NCBI RefSeq assembly: GCF_035594125.1
Contig: NC_087191.1
Span: forward strand, 2,404,501-2,468,500
From: Scylla paramamosain
Lineage: Eukaryota; Arthropoda; Malacostraca; Decapoda; Portunidae
Length of the DNA stretch: 64,000 bases
Direction: 5' to 3'
The position numbers and the translations under genes are program-made. The notes beneath the pieces were generated by a model that was not told the DNA's origin, ran no database searches, and saw nothing but the letters and a program-made list of their open reading frames with translations. Of the stretch, positions 13,601 to 26,579 are shown in pieces; the stretch's first letter is position 1; every line of letters starts with the position of its first letter.

Positions 13601-16506
13601 ATATTTTGAGTGTTTTTGAGCTTGTTACCTACAAAAAACGCGAAAATTGATGCAAAGCACTCTATATTGGGAAATAAAAGGACATTGCAAGAAAGGTGTA
13701 TAATGAGTGTTTTATAATTCAAAAGAACCACAAGGCAAAAAACGCAAAGTCTTGTGTATATGGAGAGGTTTCTTAACTACAAAAATGCTAAAACTCATGT
13801 ATAACACTCCTAATTGAGAAACAGAACAAACTTATTAAATGCATGTATTTTGAGTGCTTTTCACATTCTTAGTTAGCAAAACCCCAAGTTGCATGCGAAA
13901 ATAGATTTGTGGGAAAAAAAATGACTACCAGAAAAGTGTCTTTTGAGTGTTTTTGAGCGTGATAGCCAAAAAAGCACTAAAAAGGAGTGCAATCACATTA
14001 CATTGCAGGAAAACAAATTTTTACCAAGAACTTGCCTTTAAGTGTTTCTGAGCTCCTTATATACCAAAACACTAAAACGCATACAAAACACTTTTTATGG
14101 TGAAACAGAATAACATTACCAAAAACATGTATTTTGAGTGTTTTTGATCATGGTATCATGTTATCAATAAAAATGCAAAGAACACTATTTTTGGGAAACG
14201 AAAGGAGATTACGAGAAACGTGTATTATGAGTGTTTTTAAGTTCATTAATTACCAAAAAGCTAAAACTTACAAATAACACTCTTTATTGAGAAATAATAA
14301 ATAAATAAAAAAAAATACAATATTTTTTTTCCTTCTTATTCATCTTCACAGGTACCGAAATGCCAAAATTCGGGCAAAATTCAGGAAATTATGTGAAATA
14401 AGAATATTATCAAAAAAGTTAAAATTAGCTTTTTTCTCGGACTGTTAGGTACCAAACCCATAAAGTGCATGCAAAGCCACCTATATAATTAAATGTCTTT
14501 GCCAGAAAACGGTCTTATGAGTGTTTTTCAGCATGTTAGGAACCAACACGATAAATAACATTGAACTCAATCTATATGGGAATCCAAAACAAAATTACTA
14601 AAAAAGTGTCTTTTCGGTGTTTTACGTAGAAAAACGCTAAAACGGATGCAAACCAACCAATATGAAGAAATAAAATAACATTACCAAAAAGGTATATTTT
14701 GAGTGTTTTTGAAATTGTTACCTATAAGAAACGCGAAAATGGATGGAAAGCACACTATATTGGGAAGCAAAAGGACATTATGAGAAACGTTTATAATGAG
14801 TGTTTTATAGTTTCACAAGAACTACAAGGCAAAAAACACAAAAACTCGTGTATATAGACAAGTTTCTTACTTTCCAAAATATTGAAAATCTGGAACAAAA
14901 CTCTTAATTGAGAAACAGAACAATCTTACTAAATGCGTGTATTTTGAGTGCTTTTCACATCCTTAGTTACCAAAACCCCAAATTGCATGCGAAACAAGCT
15001 TTATGTGGGAAAAAAATGACATTACCAGAAAAATGTCTTTTGAGTGTTTTCGAGCGTGTTAGGCAATAAAGCACTAAAAAGCAGGGCAATCACATTACAT
15101 TGGAATAAAACCAATTTTTAACAAGAACTTGCCTTTAAGAGTATTTGAGCTCCTTATATACCAAAACTCTAAAATGCATGCAAAATACACTTTATGGTGA
15201 AACAGAATAACATTACCAAAAACAATGTATTTTGAGTGTTTTTGATCATGTTACCAATAAAAACGCTTAATTACATGCAAAGAACCCTATTTTTGGGAAA
15301 TGAAAGGACATTACGAGAAACGTGTATTATGATTGTTTTTAAGTTCATTAAGTACGAAAAAGCTAAAAGCCACAAATTTCACTCTTTATTGAGAAAAAAA
15401 AATAATTAAGAAAATACAATTTTCTTTTTCATTCTTATTCATCTTCACAGGTAACGAGGTGCCAAAATTCAGGCAAAGTTCAGGAAATTATATGAAATAA
15501 GAACATTATCAAAAAAGTTAAATTTAGCTTTTTTTTCGGATTGTTATGTACCAAACCCCTAAAGTGCATGCAAAGCCACCTATTTGGGGAAATTTAACGT
15601 CTTTGCCAGAAAACTGTCTTATGAGTGTTTTTCAGCATGTTAGGAACCAACACGATAAAACCCAAGGAGGTTAATCTATATGGGAATCTAAAACAAAATT
15701 ACTGAAAACGTGCCTTTTCGGTGTTTTACGTAGAAAACCCTAAAACGGATGCAAACCAACCAAAATGAAGAAATAGAATATTACCAAAAAGGTATATTTT
15801 GAGTGTTTTTGAAATTGTTATCTACAAAAAAAGCGAAAATGGATGGAAAGTACTCTATATTGGAAAGCAAAAGGCACCAAAAAGCATGTTAGGCACCAAA
15901 ACGATAAATAATATGAAAGTCACTCAATATGGAAATCTAAAACAAAATTACTGGAAACGTGTCTTTTAAAAGATTTACGTAAAAAAACGCTAAAACGGAT
16001 GCAAACCAACCAATATGAAGAAATAGAAAAAAAAATTACCAAAAAAAGTATATATATTTTGTGTGTTTTTGAGCTTGTTACATAAAAAGAAACGCGAAAA
16101 TGGATGGAAAGCACTCTATATTAGGAAAAAAAAAAGGACATAACGAGAAACGTGTATAATGAGTGTTTTATAGTTTCACCAGAATCACAAGGCAAAAAAA
16201 GCAAAAACTCGACTGTATGGAGAAGTTTCTAAGATACCAAAATACCGAAACTCATGAATAACACTCTTAATCAAGAAACAGAACAACCTTAATAAATGCG
16301 TGTATTTTGAGGATTTTTTTACATTCTTAGTTACCAAAACCCCAAATTCCATGCGAAACTAGCTTTATGTGGGAAAAAAATGACATTGCCAGAAAAGTGT
16401 CTTTGAGTGTTTTTGAGCGTGTTAGGCAATAAAGTACTAAAAAGCAGGGTAATCACATTACATGGGAATAAAACCAAATTTTACGAAGAACTTGCCTTTT
16501 AGTGTT

Positions 16507-16935
16507 TTTGACACGCATTTAGTAAGGTTGCTCTCAATTAAGTGTGTTATTCATGAGTTTCAGCATATACACGAGTTTTTGCGTTTTTTGCTTTGTGGTT
16601 TTTTTGAACTATAAAACATTCCTTATACAATTTTCTCGCAATGTCCCTTTGTTTCCCAATATAGAGTGCTTTGTATCCATTTTCGCGTTTTCACTCAAAA
16701 TATACATTTTTGGTAATGTTTTTCTACGTCTTGATATTTGTTGGTTTGTATCAATTTTTGTTTTTTTTTTACGTAAAACACTGAGAACACACGTTTTCAG
16801 TAATTTTCTTTTGGATTCCCACATAGAGTGAGTTACTTATTATTTATCGTTTTGGTGCCTAACATGCTGAAAAACACTCAAAAAACAGATTTCTGGTAAG
16901 GTCTTTAATTTCCTCATATGGGAGGCGTTGCATGT
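16507..16935 (-). repeat. Inverted satellite block 3
   Basis: Shares both junctions with the other blocks and shares the private 'TTTCAGCATATACACGAG' deletion with block 1, which supports the ~12.4-kb duplication. It has a further internal deletion where 'TTTTCGCGTTTTCACTCAAAA' skips a monomer junction. Confidence 0.87.
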
Positions 16936-19900
16936 ATTTTTCGGTGTTTTTGAGCGTGTTACGCAATAAAGCACTAAAAGCCAGGGCAGTCATATTACAT
17001 GGAAAGAAAACCAAGTTTTACCAAGAACTTGGCTTTAAGTGTTTTTGAGCTCCTTACATACCAAAACGCTAAAACGCATGCAAAACACATTTTATGGAGA
17101 AACAGAATAACATTACCAAATACATGTATTTTGAGTGTTTTTGATCATGTTATCTAAAAAAAAGGCTTAAATACATGTAGAGAACCTTATGTTTGGGAAA
17201 CGAAAGAACATTACGAGAAACGTGTATTATGAGTGATTTTTAAGTTCCTTCAGTACCAAAAAACCTAAAACCCACAAATAACACTCTTTAGAAAAAATAA
17301 ATGAATATATAAATAAATAAATAAATAAAAAAAAATGGGATTTTTTTTTGTTATTCATCTTCATAGATACCGCGATGCCAAAATTCTGCCAAAATTCAGG
17401 GAATTTATGTAGAAAAAGGAACATTATCATAAAAGTTTCTATATTGGGAAACAAAAAAACATTGAAAGAAAAGTGTATAATGAGTGTTTTATAGTTCAAA
17501 AGAACCACAAGGCAAAAAAACGCAAAATCTCGTGTATATGGAGAAGTTTCCTAGATACCAAAATGCTAAAACTCATGTATAACACTCTTAATTGAGAAAC
17601 AGAACAACCTTACTAAATGCGTGTATTTTGAGTGCTTTTAACCTTCTTAGTTTCCAAAACCCCAAATTGCATGCGAAAATAGATTTGTGGAAAAAAAAAA
17701 GATTTACCAGAAAAGTGTCTTTTGAGTATTTTCGAGCGTGATAGGGAATAAAGCACTAAAAAGGAGGGCAATCACATTACATTGGAGTAAAACGAATTTT
17801 TTACCAAGAACTTGCCTTTAAGTGTTTTTGAGCTCCTTATATACCAAAACACTAAAAAGCATGCAAAACACACTTTATGGTGAAACAGAATAACATTACC
17901 AAAAACATGTATTTTGAGTGTTTTGATCATGTTACCAATAAAAACGCTTAAATACATGCAAAGAACACTATTTTTGGGAAATGAAAGGAGATTACGAGAA
18001 ACGTGTATTATAAGTGTTTTTAAGTTCATTAATTACCAAAAAGCTAAAAGCCACAAATAACACTCTTTATTGAGAAACAATAAATCAATAAAAAAAATAC
18101 CATATTTTTTGTTCTTTCTTATTCATCTTCACGGGTACTGATATGCCAAAATTCTGGCAAAATTCAGGAAATTATGTGAAATACGAACATTATCAAAAAA
18201 GTTAAATTTAGCTTTTTTTTCGGACTGTTATGTACCAAATCCATAAAGTGCATGCAAAGCTACCTATAAGGGTAAATTAAACGTCTTTGCCATAAAACGG
18301 TCTTATGAGTGTTTTTCAGCATCTTAGGAACCAACACGATCAATAACATGGAAGTCAATCTATATGGGAATCCAAAACAAAATTACTAAAAACGTGTCTT
18401 TTCCGTGTTTTACGTAGAAAAACGCTAAAACGGATGCAAACCAACCAATATGAAGAAATAAAATAACATTACCAAAAAGGTATATTTTGAGTGTTTTTGA
18501 AATTGTTACCTACAAAAAACGCGAAAATGGATGGAAATCACTCTATATTAGGAAGGAAAAGGACATTACGAGAAACGTGTATAATGAGTGTTTTATAGTT
18601 TCACAAGAACTACAAGGCAAAAAACATAAAAACTCGTGTATATAGAGAAGTTTCTTACATTCTAAAATGCTGAAACTCAGGAACAACACTCTTAATTGAG
18701 AAACAGAAAAATCTTATTAAATGCGTGTATTTTGAGTGCTTTTCACATTCTTAGTTACCAAAACCCCAATTTGCATGCGAAACCAGCTTTGTGTGGGAAA
18801 AAAATGACATTACCAGAAAAAAATGTCTTTTAAGTGTTTTTCAGCGTGTTAGGCAATAAAGCACTAAAAAAGCAGGGCAAACACATTACATTGGAATAAA
18901 AACAATTTTTAACAAGAACTTGCCTTTAAGTGTTTTTGAGCTCCTTATATACCGAAACACTAAAACGCATGTAAAAAACACTTTATGTTGAAACAGAAGA
19001 ACATTACCAAAAACATGTATTTTGAGTGTTTATGATCATGTTACCAATAAAAACGCTTAAATACATGCAAAGAACCCTATTTTTGGGAAACGAAAGGACA
19101 TTACCAGAAACGTGTATTATGAGTATTTTTAAGTTCCTTAAGTACCAAAAAAGCTAAAACCCACAAATAACACTCTTTATATAGAGGAAAAAAAAGAAAA
19201 GAAAATTTTTTTTTTTTTTTTTTATTTTTCATAGGTACTAAGATGCCAAAATTCTGACAATATTCTTTGGGAATCGAAAACAAAATTACTGAATAAGTGT
19301 CTTTTCGGTGTTTTACGTAGAAAAACGCTAAAACAGATGAAAACCAACGAATATGAAGAAATAGAATAACATTACCAAAGAGGTATATTTTGAGTGTTTT
19401 TGAGCTTGTTACCTACAAAAAAACGCGAAAATGGATGCAAAACACTCCCTATTGGGAAAGAAAAGGACATTACGAGAAACATGTATAATGAGTGCCTTAT
19501 TATTTTCGGGCTAAAGAACTTGTGATTCACAAGAACCACAAGGCAAAAAACGCAAAAACTCGTGTATGTAAAGAAGTGTCTTAGATACCAAAATGCTGAA
19601 ACTCATGAATAAAAATCTTAATTGAGTAACAGGACAGCATTACCAAATGCGTGCATTTTGAGTGTTTTTTCATATTCTTTTCCAAAACCCTAAATAGCAT
19701 GCGAAACTAGCTTTATGTGGGAAAAAATGACATTACCAGAAGTATCTTTTCAGTGTTTTAGAGCGTGTTAGGCAATAAAGCACTAAAAAGCAGGGCAATC
19801 ATATTACATTTGAATAAATCCAACTTTTACCAAGAACTTGCCTTGAAGTGTTTTTCAGCTCCTTACATACCAAATCGCTAAAACGCATGCAAAACACTCC

Positions 19901-20906
19901 TTTATGAAGAAGCAGAATAGCATTACCAAAAATAAGTGTTTTGATTGCTTTTTATCATGTTACCTATAAAAACGCTTAAATACATGCAAAGATCCCCGTA
20001 TTTGGGAAACGAAAGGACATTACGAGAAATGTGTATGATGAATGTTTTTAAGTTCCTTAAGTACCAAAACGTTAAAACCTACAAAATAACAAACAACATA
20101 CATATAACATATCTTTATAGAGAAAAAAAAATAAAAAAAATAGCATTTTTATTTTTTTGTTATTCATGTTCATAGGTACCAAGATGCCAAAATTCTGCCA
20201 AAATTCAGGGAAATTATGTGGAAAAACATTTTCGAAAAAGTTAATATTGCCTTTTTTTTTGGAGTTATTTTCCAAACCATAATGTGTATGCAAAGCCACC
20301 TATCTCATGAAATTTAACGACTTTACAAGAAACCTGTCTTTTGAATGTTTTTCTGCATGTTAGGCACCAAAACGATAAATAATATAAAAGTCACTCTATA
20401 TGGAAATCCAAAACAAAATGACTGAAAACGTGTCTTTTAAAAGATTTATATAGAAAAACGCTGTGTTTTTGAGCTGGTTTCATAAAAAAAAAAAAAAAAT
20501 CCGAAAATGGATGCAAAGCACTCTATATAAGGAAAAAAAAAAGGACATAACGAGAAACGTGTATAATGGGTGTTTTATAGTTTCACCAGAATCACAAGGC
20601 AAAAAACGAAAATACTCACCTGTATGGAGAAGTTTCTAAGATACCAAAATACTAAAACTCATGAATAACACTCTTAATCAAGAAACAGAACAACTTTACT
20701 AAATGCGTGTATTTTGAGTGTTTTTTTTACATTCTTAGTTATCAAAACCCCAAATTCCATGCGAAACTAGCTTTATGTGGGAAAAAAATGACATTACCGT
20801 GTGTTACTGAGCGTGTTAGGCAATAAAGCACTAAAAAGGAGGGCAATCACATTACATGGAAATAAAACAAACTTTTACGAAGAACTTGCCTTTTAGTGTT
20901 TTTGAC

Positions 20907-21376
20907 ACGCATTTAGTAAGGTTGCTCTGTTTCTCAATTAAGAGTGTTATTCATGAGTTTCAGCATTTTGGTATACTCGTATAGGAAACTTCTCCATATA
21001 CACGAGTTTTTGCGTTTTTTGCCTTTTGTTTTTTTTGAACTATAAAACATTCATTATACACTTTTCTCGCAATGTCCCTTTGTTTCCCAATATAGAGTGC
21101 TTTGTATCCATTTTCGCGTTTTTTTTCCAGGTAACACTGAAAATATACATTTTTGGTAATGTTTTTCTGCTTCTTTATATTGGTTGGTTTGTATGAGTTT
21201 TAGCGTTTTTCTACGTAAAAAACTGAGAAGATACGTTTTCAGTAATTTTCTTTTGGATTCCCACATAGAATGAGTTCCTTATTATTTATCGTTTTGGTGG
21301 CTAATATGCTGAAAAACACTCAAAAGACAGATTTCTGGTAAGGTCTTTAATTTCCTCATATGGGAGGCTTTGCATG
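20907..21376 (-). repeat. Inverted satellite block 4
   Basis: Fourth copy with the same junctions. It retains 'CAGCATTTTGGTATACTCG' before 'ATAGGAAACTTCTCC', so it pairs with block 2 rather than blocks 1 and 3. Confidence 0.87.
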
Positions 21377-24160
21377 TCTTTTCAGTGTTTTTGAGCGTGT
21401 TACGCAATAAAGCACTAAAAGCCAGGGCAATCACATTACATGGGAATAAAACCAAATTTTACCAAGAACTTGCCTTTAAGTGTTTTTAAACTCCTTACAT
21501 ACCAAAACGCTAAAACGCATGCAAAATACATTTTATGGAAAAAAGAATAACATTACCAAATACATGTATTTTGAGAGTTTTTGATCATGTTATCTATAAA
21601 AACGCAAGCACTCTATATTGGGAAGCAAAAGGACATTACGAGGAACGTGTATAATGAGTGTTTTATAGTTTCACAAGAACCACAAGGCAAAAAACGCAAA
21701 AACTTGTGTATATAGAGAAGTTTCTTACATACCAAAACGCTAAAACTCATGAATAACACTTTTAATTGAAAAACAGAACTACATTACCAAATGTGTGTAT
21801 TTTAAGTGTTTTTCATATTCTTAGTTACGAAAATCTTAAATTACATGCGAAACTAGCTTTATGTGAGAAAAAAATGATATTACCAGAAAAGTGTCTTTTG
21901 AGTGTTTTTGAGCGTTATATGCAACAAAACACTAAAAAGCAGAACAATCACATTACACTGGAATAAAACCAAATTTTACGAAGAACTTGCCTTTAAGTGT
22001 TTTTTAACTCCTTACATACCAAAACGCTAAACGCATGCAAAGCAACCTTTATGGAGAAACAGAATAACATTACCAAAAACATGTATTTTGAGTGTTTTTG
22101 ATCATGTTACCTATAAAATCACTTAAATACATGCAAAGAACCCTATGTTTGTGAAAAGAAAGGACATTACGAAAATCGTGTATTATGAGTATTTTTAAGT
22201 TCCAGTAGCAAGTAGCAAGTAGCAAAAATCTAAAACCCACAAATAACACTGTTTATAGAGAAAAAAAATAAAAAAAATTGATTTTTTTTTTTTGTTATTC
22301 TTCATAGGTACCGAGATGCCAAAATTCTGAGAAAATTCAGGGAAATTATGTGAAAAAAAACAAAAAAAAATAATTTTTTTATTTTTTCCGGAGTTATATA
22401 CGAAACCCGGAAGTGCATGCAAATCCACCTACTCGTATATGGGGAAATTACATGACTTTGCAAGAAACGTGTCTTTGGGTGTTTTCAGCAATTTCAACAA
22501 TATTACTGAAAACGTGTCTTTTCAGTTTTAGCGTAGAACGCTTAAAACGGATGCAAAACCAACCAATATGAAGAAATTGAATAACATTACAAAACAGTTG
22601 AATGTTTTTGAGTTTGTTACCTACAAAACACGCAAAAATGAATGCAAAGCAGTCTATTTTGGGAAACAAAAGGATATTACAAGAAAATTGTATAATGAAT
22701 GTTTTAATAGTTTTCAAGAACCATAAGGCAAAAAACGCAAAAACTCATGTATATGGAGATTTTTCTTAGATACGAAAATGCTGAAATTCATGAATAACAC
22801 TCTTAATTGAGAAAAAGAACAACCTTACCAAATGCGTGTATTTTGAGTGTTTTTCACATTCTTAGTTACCAAAACCCGAAATTACATGCGAAACTAGCTT
22901 TAAGTTGGAAATAAATGATATTACCAGAAAAAAAGTGTCTTTTGAGTGTTTTTGAGCGTGTTAGACAATAAAGCACAAAAAAGCAGGGCAATGACATTAC
23001 ATGGGAATAAAACCAACATTTACCAAGAACTTGTCTTTAAGTGTTTTTCAGCTCCTTACGTACTAAAACGCTAAAACGCATGCAAAACACCCTATATTGA
23101 GAAACAAAATAACATTACGAAAAACATGAATTTTCAGTGTTTTTGATCTCTTACGTATAAAAACGCTTAAATACATGCAAAGAACCCTATATTTGGAAAA
23201 TGAAAGGACATTACGAGAAACGTGTATTATGAGTGTTTTTAAGTTCCATGAGTACGAAAAGAGTTAAAACCTACAAATAACACTCTTTATAGAAAAAATA
23301 AATTAATTAATTAAAACGGATTTTTTTTTTTTTTTGTTATTTATCTTCATAGGTACCGACATGCCAAAATTCTGGCAAATTTCAGAGAAATTATGTGAAA
23401 AAATAATATTATGAAAAAAGTTAATTTTAGCTTTTTTTTCGGACTGTTATGTACCAAACCCTAAAGTGTATGCAAAGCCACCTACATGAGGAAATTAAAT
23501 GACTTTACCAGATAAATGTCTTTTGAATGTTTTTCAGCAAGTTAGGCACCAAAACGATCAATAATATGGAAGTCACTCCTTATGGGAATCCAAAACAAAA
23601 TTACTGAAAACGTGTTTTTATAGTGTTTTACTTAGAAAAACATTAAAACGGATGCAAACCAACCAATATGAAGCAATAGAATAATATTACTAAAAAGTTA
23701 TATTTTAAGAGTTTTTGAGCTTGTTACCTACAGAAAACGCGAAAATAGTTGCAAAGCACTCTATATTGGGAAAGTAAAGGACATTACGAGAAACGTGTAT
23801 AATGACTGTTTTATACACGCAAAACACGCAAAAACTCGTGTATATGGAGATCTTTCTTAGATACCAAAATGCTGAAATTCATGAAGAACACTCTTAATTG
23901 AGAATCAGAACAACCTTACCAAATGGGTGTATTTTGAATCTTTTTTAACATTCTTACTTACCAAAACCCCAAATTGCATGCGAAACTAGCTTTGTGTGAA
24001 AAAAAAATATTACCAGAAAAGTGTCGAGTTTTTTTGAGCGTGTTAGGCAATAAAGCACTAAAAAGCAGGGCAATCACCATTACATGGGAATAAAACCAAC
24101 TTTTATCAATAACATGCCTTTAAGTGTTTTTAAGCTCCTTACATACGAAAACGCTAAAAC

Positions 24161-26546
24161 GCATACAAAACAAGTATTTTGAGTCTTTTGTAAGATTGTT
24201 ACGTAAAAAAAACGCCTAAATGAATCGGAAATATCCTATATGGGAAAAATTAAAAGACATTACGAGAAACGTGTATTATGAGTGTTTTTGATTTTTTGGT
24301 ATCAAAAGGGTAAAACGCATGAAAAACACTCTATATGGAGAAACAGAACAATACTGCCAAAAAAAAAAACGTGCATTTTGAGTGTTATGACATTGTTAGT
24401 TACCAAAAAGCCAAAATTCATGCAAAGACCCATATATAGATATATGAAACGACTTTAAAACGTATGAAAATACTATATATAGAGAAACAGAATACACTAA
24501 CCAAAAACGCGTATTTTGTGTTTTTTATTTTTATTTTTTTTTTTTTTTAGCTTATTATGTACAAAATCGCCTGTCATCAAACAAATCACCCTGCATATGG
24601 AAATAAAAGGGACATTACGAGAAACGTTTGTTGTGTTTTTTTTTTATTACTTTCTTAAGTATCAAATCAGTGCTTCAATAGTGTTCTGAAGAAAAAGAAC
24701 AAACTTACCAAAAACGGGTATTTCTTTACATTGATAATTACCAAAACGCCAACATGCATGTAAAGCAACCTTTATGAAGAAACGAAACAAAATCACTAGA
24801 AACTTGTCTTTTGTTATTTTTTGGGCGTGTTAGGCACCAAATCAGTAAGAAGCAGCGAAATCACCCCATAGGGAAATACAAAACAACTTTACTAAAACGT
24901 GTCTTTAGAGTGTTTTTTTTAGGTTCTTACGAACTAAAATGTCAAAATACATGCAAACACCCTGTTAGGTACCAAAGCACCAAAAACAGCCTATATGAGG
25001 AAACGAAAGGACATGACAAAAAACGTGTATTATGAGTTTTTTTTTTTTTTTTTTTAGCTTCTCAGGTACCAAAACGCAAAAATGGAGAAAGATAAAAACA
25101 TTACCAAAATCGTGTAATTTGAATGTTTTTCACATTGTCAGGTAGCAAAACACCATAATGCTTGCTTGCTATACGGGAAAATTAAACAACAATATAAGAA
25201 ATGTGTTTTTATGTGCTTTTCAGCGTGTTAGGCACGAAAACGCTAAATAGCATGGAAAGCACCTTATATAGAAATGCAAAATAATAAGCATGTCTTGTAA
25301 GTGTTTTAAACTTTTTACGTTCCAAAACGCTAAAACACGTGCAACAAACACGAATAATCTTACCAAACAGAAAAAAACCTTACCAAAAACGTGTATTTTG
25401 AGTCTTTTTGAGTCTGTTACGTACATCATCTTAAAAATGCATGTAAAGCACCCTGTATGAGGAAACGATAGGACATTACGAGAAACGTGCATTATCAGAG
25501 TTTTGAGTCTCTTAGTTACCAAACACCAAACCGCCTGAATGAAAATTAAATATATTCTGTATCTCTTAATAGAGAAACAGAACATCACCAAAAACGTGTT
25601 TTTGAGTGTTTTTTTTTTTTCCTTTTTACGAGTATGTACCAAAACGTCAAAATACATACGAAGCATCCTATATGGGGAAATGGAAAGACGTTTGGAGAAA
25701 CAAGTTTTATTTGTGTTTCTGAGCTTCCTAAGTAAGCTTCCTAAGTACCAAAACGCTAAAAAGGATGAATAGCACCCTATATAGAGAAAAGAACAACATT
25801 ACCTAAAATCTTTATTTTGAGCGTTTTTCACATTATGTAGCAAAACATCATAATGCATGCAGATCCCTATATGAAGAAGCAAAACGATATTACAGGAAAC
25901 GTATCTTTTGAGTGTTTGCTTGAGTGTTAGGAATCAAAATGCTAAAAACCATTGAAAGCACCCTATTTGGCAATATAAAATAATATTACCAAGAAAGTAT
26001 CTTTAGAGTGTTTTTCATCTTCTTACATCCGAAATCGCTGAAAAGCATGCAAAACAACCTTTACGGAGAAACAAATTAACATTACCAAAAACTTTATTTT
26101 GATTGTTTTTGTGCTTGTTAAGTATAAAAGTGCCAAATTACACGCAAAACATCCTACATGGAGAAAAGAAAGGACATTACGAGAAAAGTGTATTATGAGA
26201 GATTTTGAGCTTTTTAGGTACCCAGACTCAAAAACACATGATTAGAACTTTATATGGAAAAATAACTCAACCGAAAACTTTTACTTAAACTTTTTTTTCA
26301 TATTATTAAGTACCAAAAGACAAAATGCATTGGAAGCACCCTTTATCGGGAAACGAAACGACATTATCATCAACGTGTCTTTTGAGTGTTTTTCAACGTG
26401 TTAGACACCAAAACGCTGAAAAGCATGGAAAGCGCTCCATAAAGGAATACAAAATAACATTACTAAAAACGTGTTTTAAAGGTTCTTATGTACAGAAACG
26501 CTAAAACTCAAGCAAAACACCCTTTATAGAGAAGCGAAATAAATAT
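24161..26546 (+). repeat. Diverged single-monomer satellite, plus orientation
   Basis: About 25 monomers in the same orientation as the left arm but much more diverged. They lack the HOR order and the A/T-tract module. The landmarks GAGTGTTTTT, CGTGTATTATGAG and CAAAACGC remain. The change from the regular HOR to this state is abrupt near 24.16 kb, just after the HOR anchor at 24,049. Confidence 0.82.
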
Positions 26547-26579
26547 TTCGTTGATAAATTACATTCAGGACAGTTAGGG

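Larger units (their letters stand above)
12421..22495 (+). repeat. Large tandem duplication, copy II
   Basis: This is the second copy of the ~12.4-kb super-unit. The offset to copy I is about 12,420 bp at its start, 13,067 bp at the first inverted block and about 10,728 bp at the 'AATATTCTTTGGGAATCG' marker. Copies therefore differ by gain or loss of whole HOR units, which suggests unequal exchange in register with the HOR. Its first inverted block (16.5 kb) shares a private deletion with the block at 3.4 kb, and its second (20.9 kb) pairs with the one at 10.2 kb. Confidence 0.72.
1..24160 (+). repeat. Satellite array, left arm: ~95-bp monomers in ~1.1-kb higher-order repeats
   Basis: Monomers of about 91-97 bp share the pattern ATTAC-x-AGAAACGTGT, GAGTGTTTTTGAG, then AACGCTAAAACGCATGCAAA and a CTATATGG-GAAAC end. 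Neighbouring monomers differ clearly, but the same series of 10-11 types recurs: 'GTTAGGCAATAAAGCACTA', 'CTTGCCTTTAAGTG', 'GATCATGTTA..TATAAAAACGC', 'TTAAGTACCAAAAAGC', an A/T-tract module, 'AGCATGTTAGGCACCAAAACG', 'TTTTACGTAGAAAAACGC', 'GAGCTTGTTACCTAC', 'TATAATGAGTGTTTTATAG', and 'ACATTCTTAGTTACC'. The anchor AATAAAGCAC falls at 5971, 7070 and 8150, and at 17747 and 18855, giving units of 1,099, 1,080 and 1,108 bp. Some units are partial. The array runs off the left edge of the window. No long open frame is conserved between units, so it is non-coding. Whether it is centromeric, pericentromeric or elsewhere cannot be told from sequence. Confidence 0.93.
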
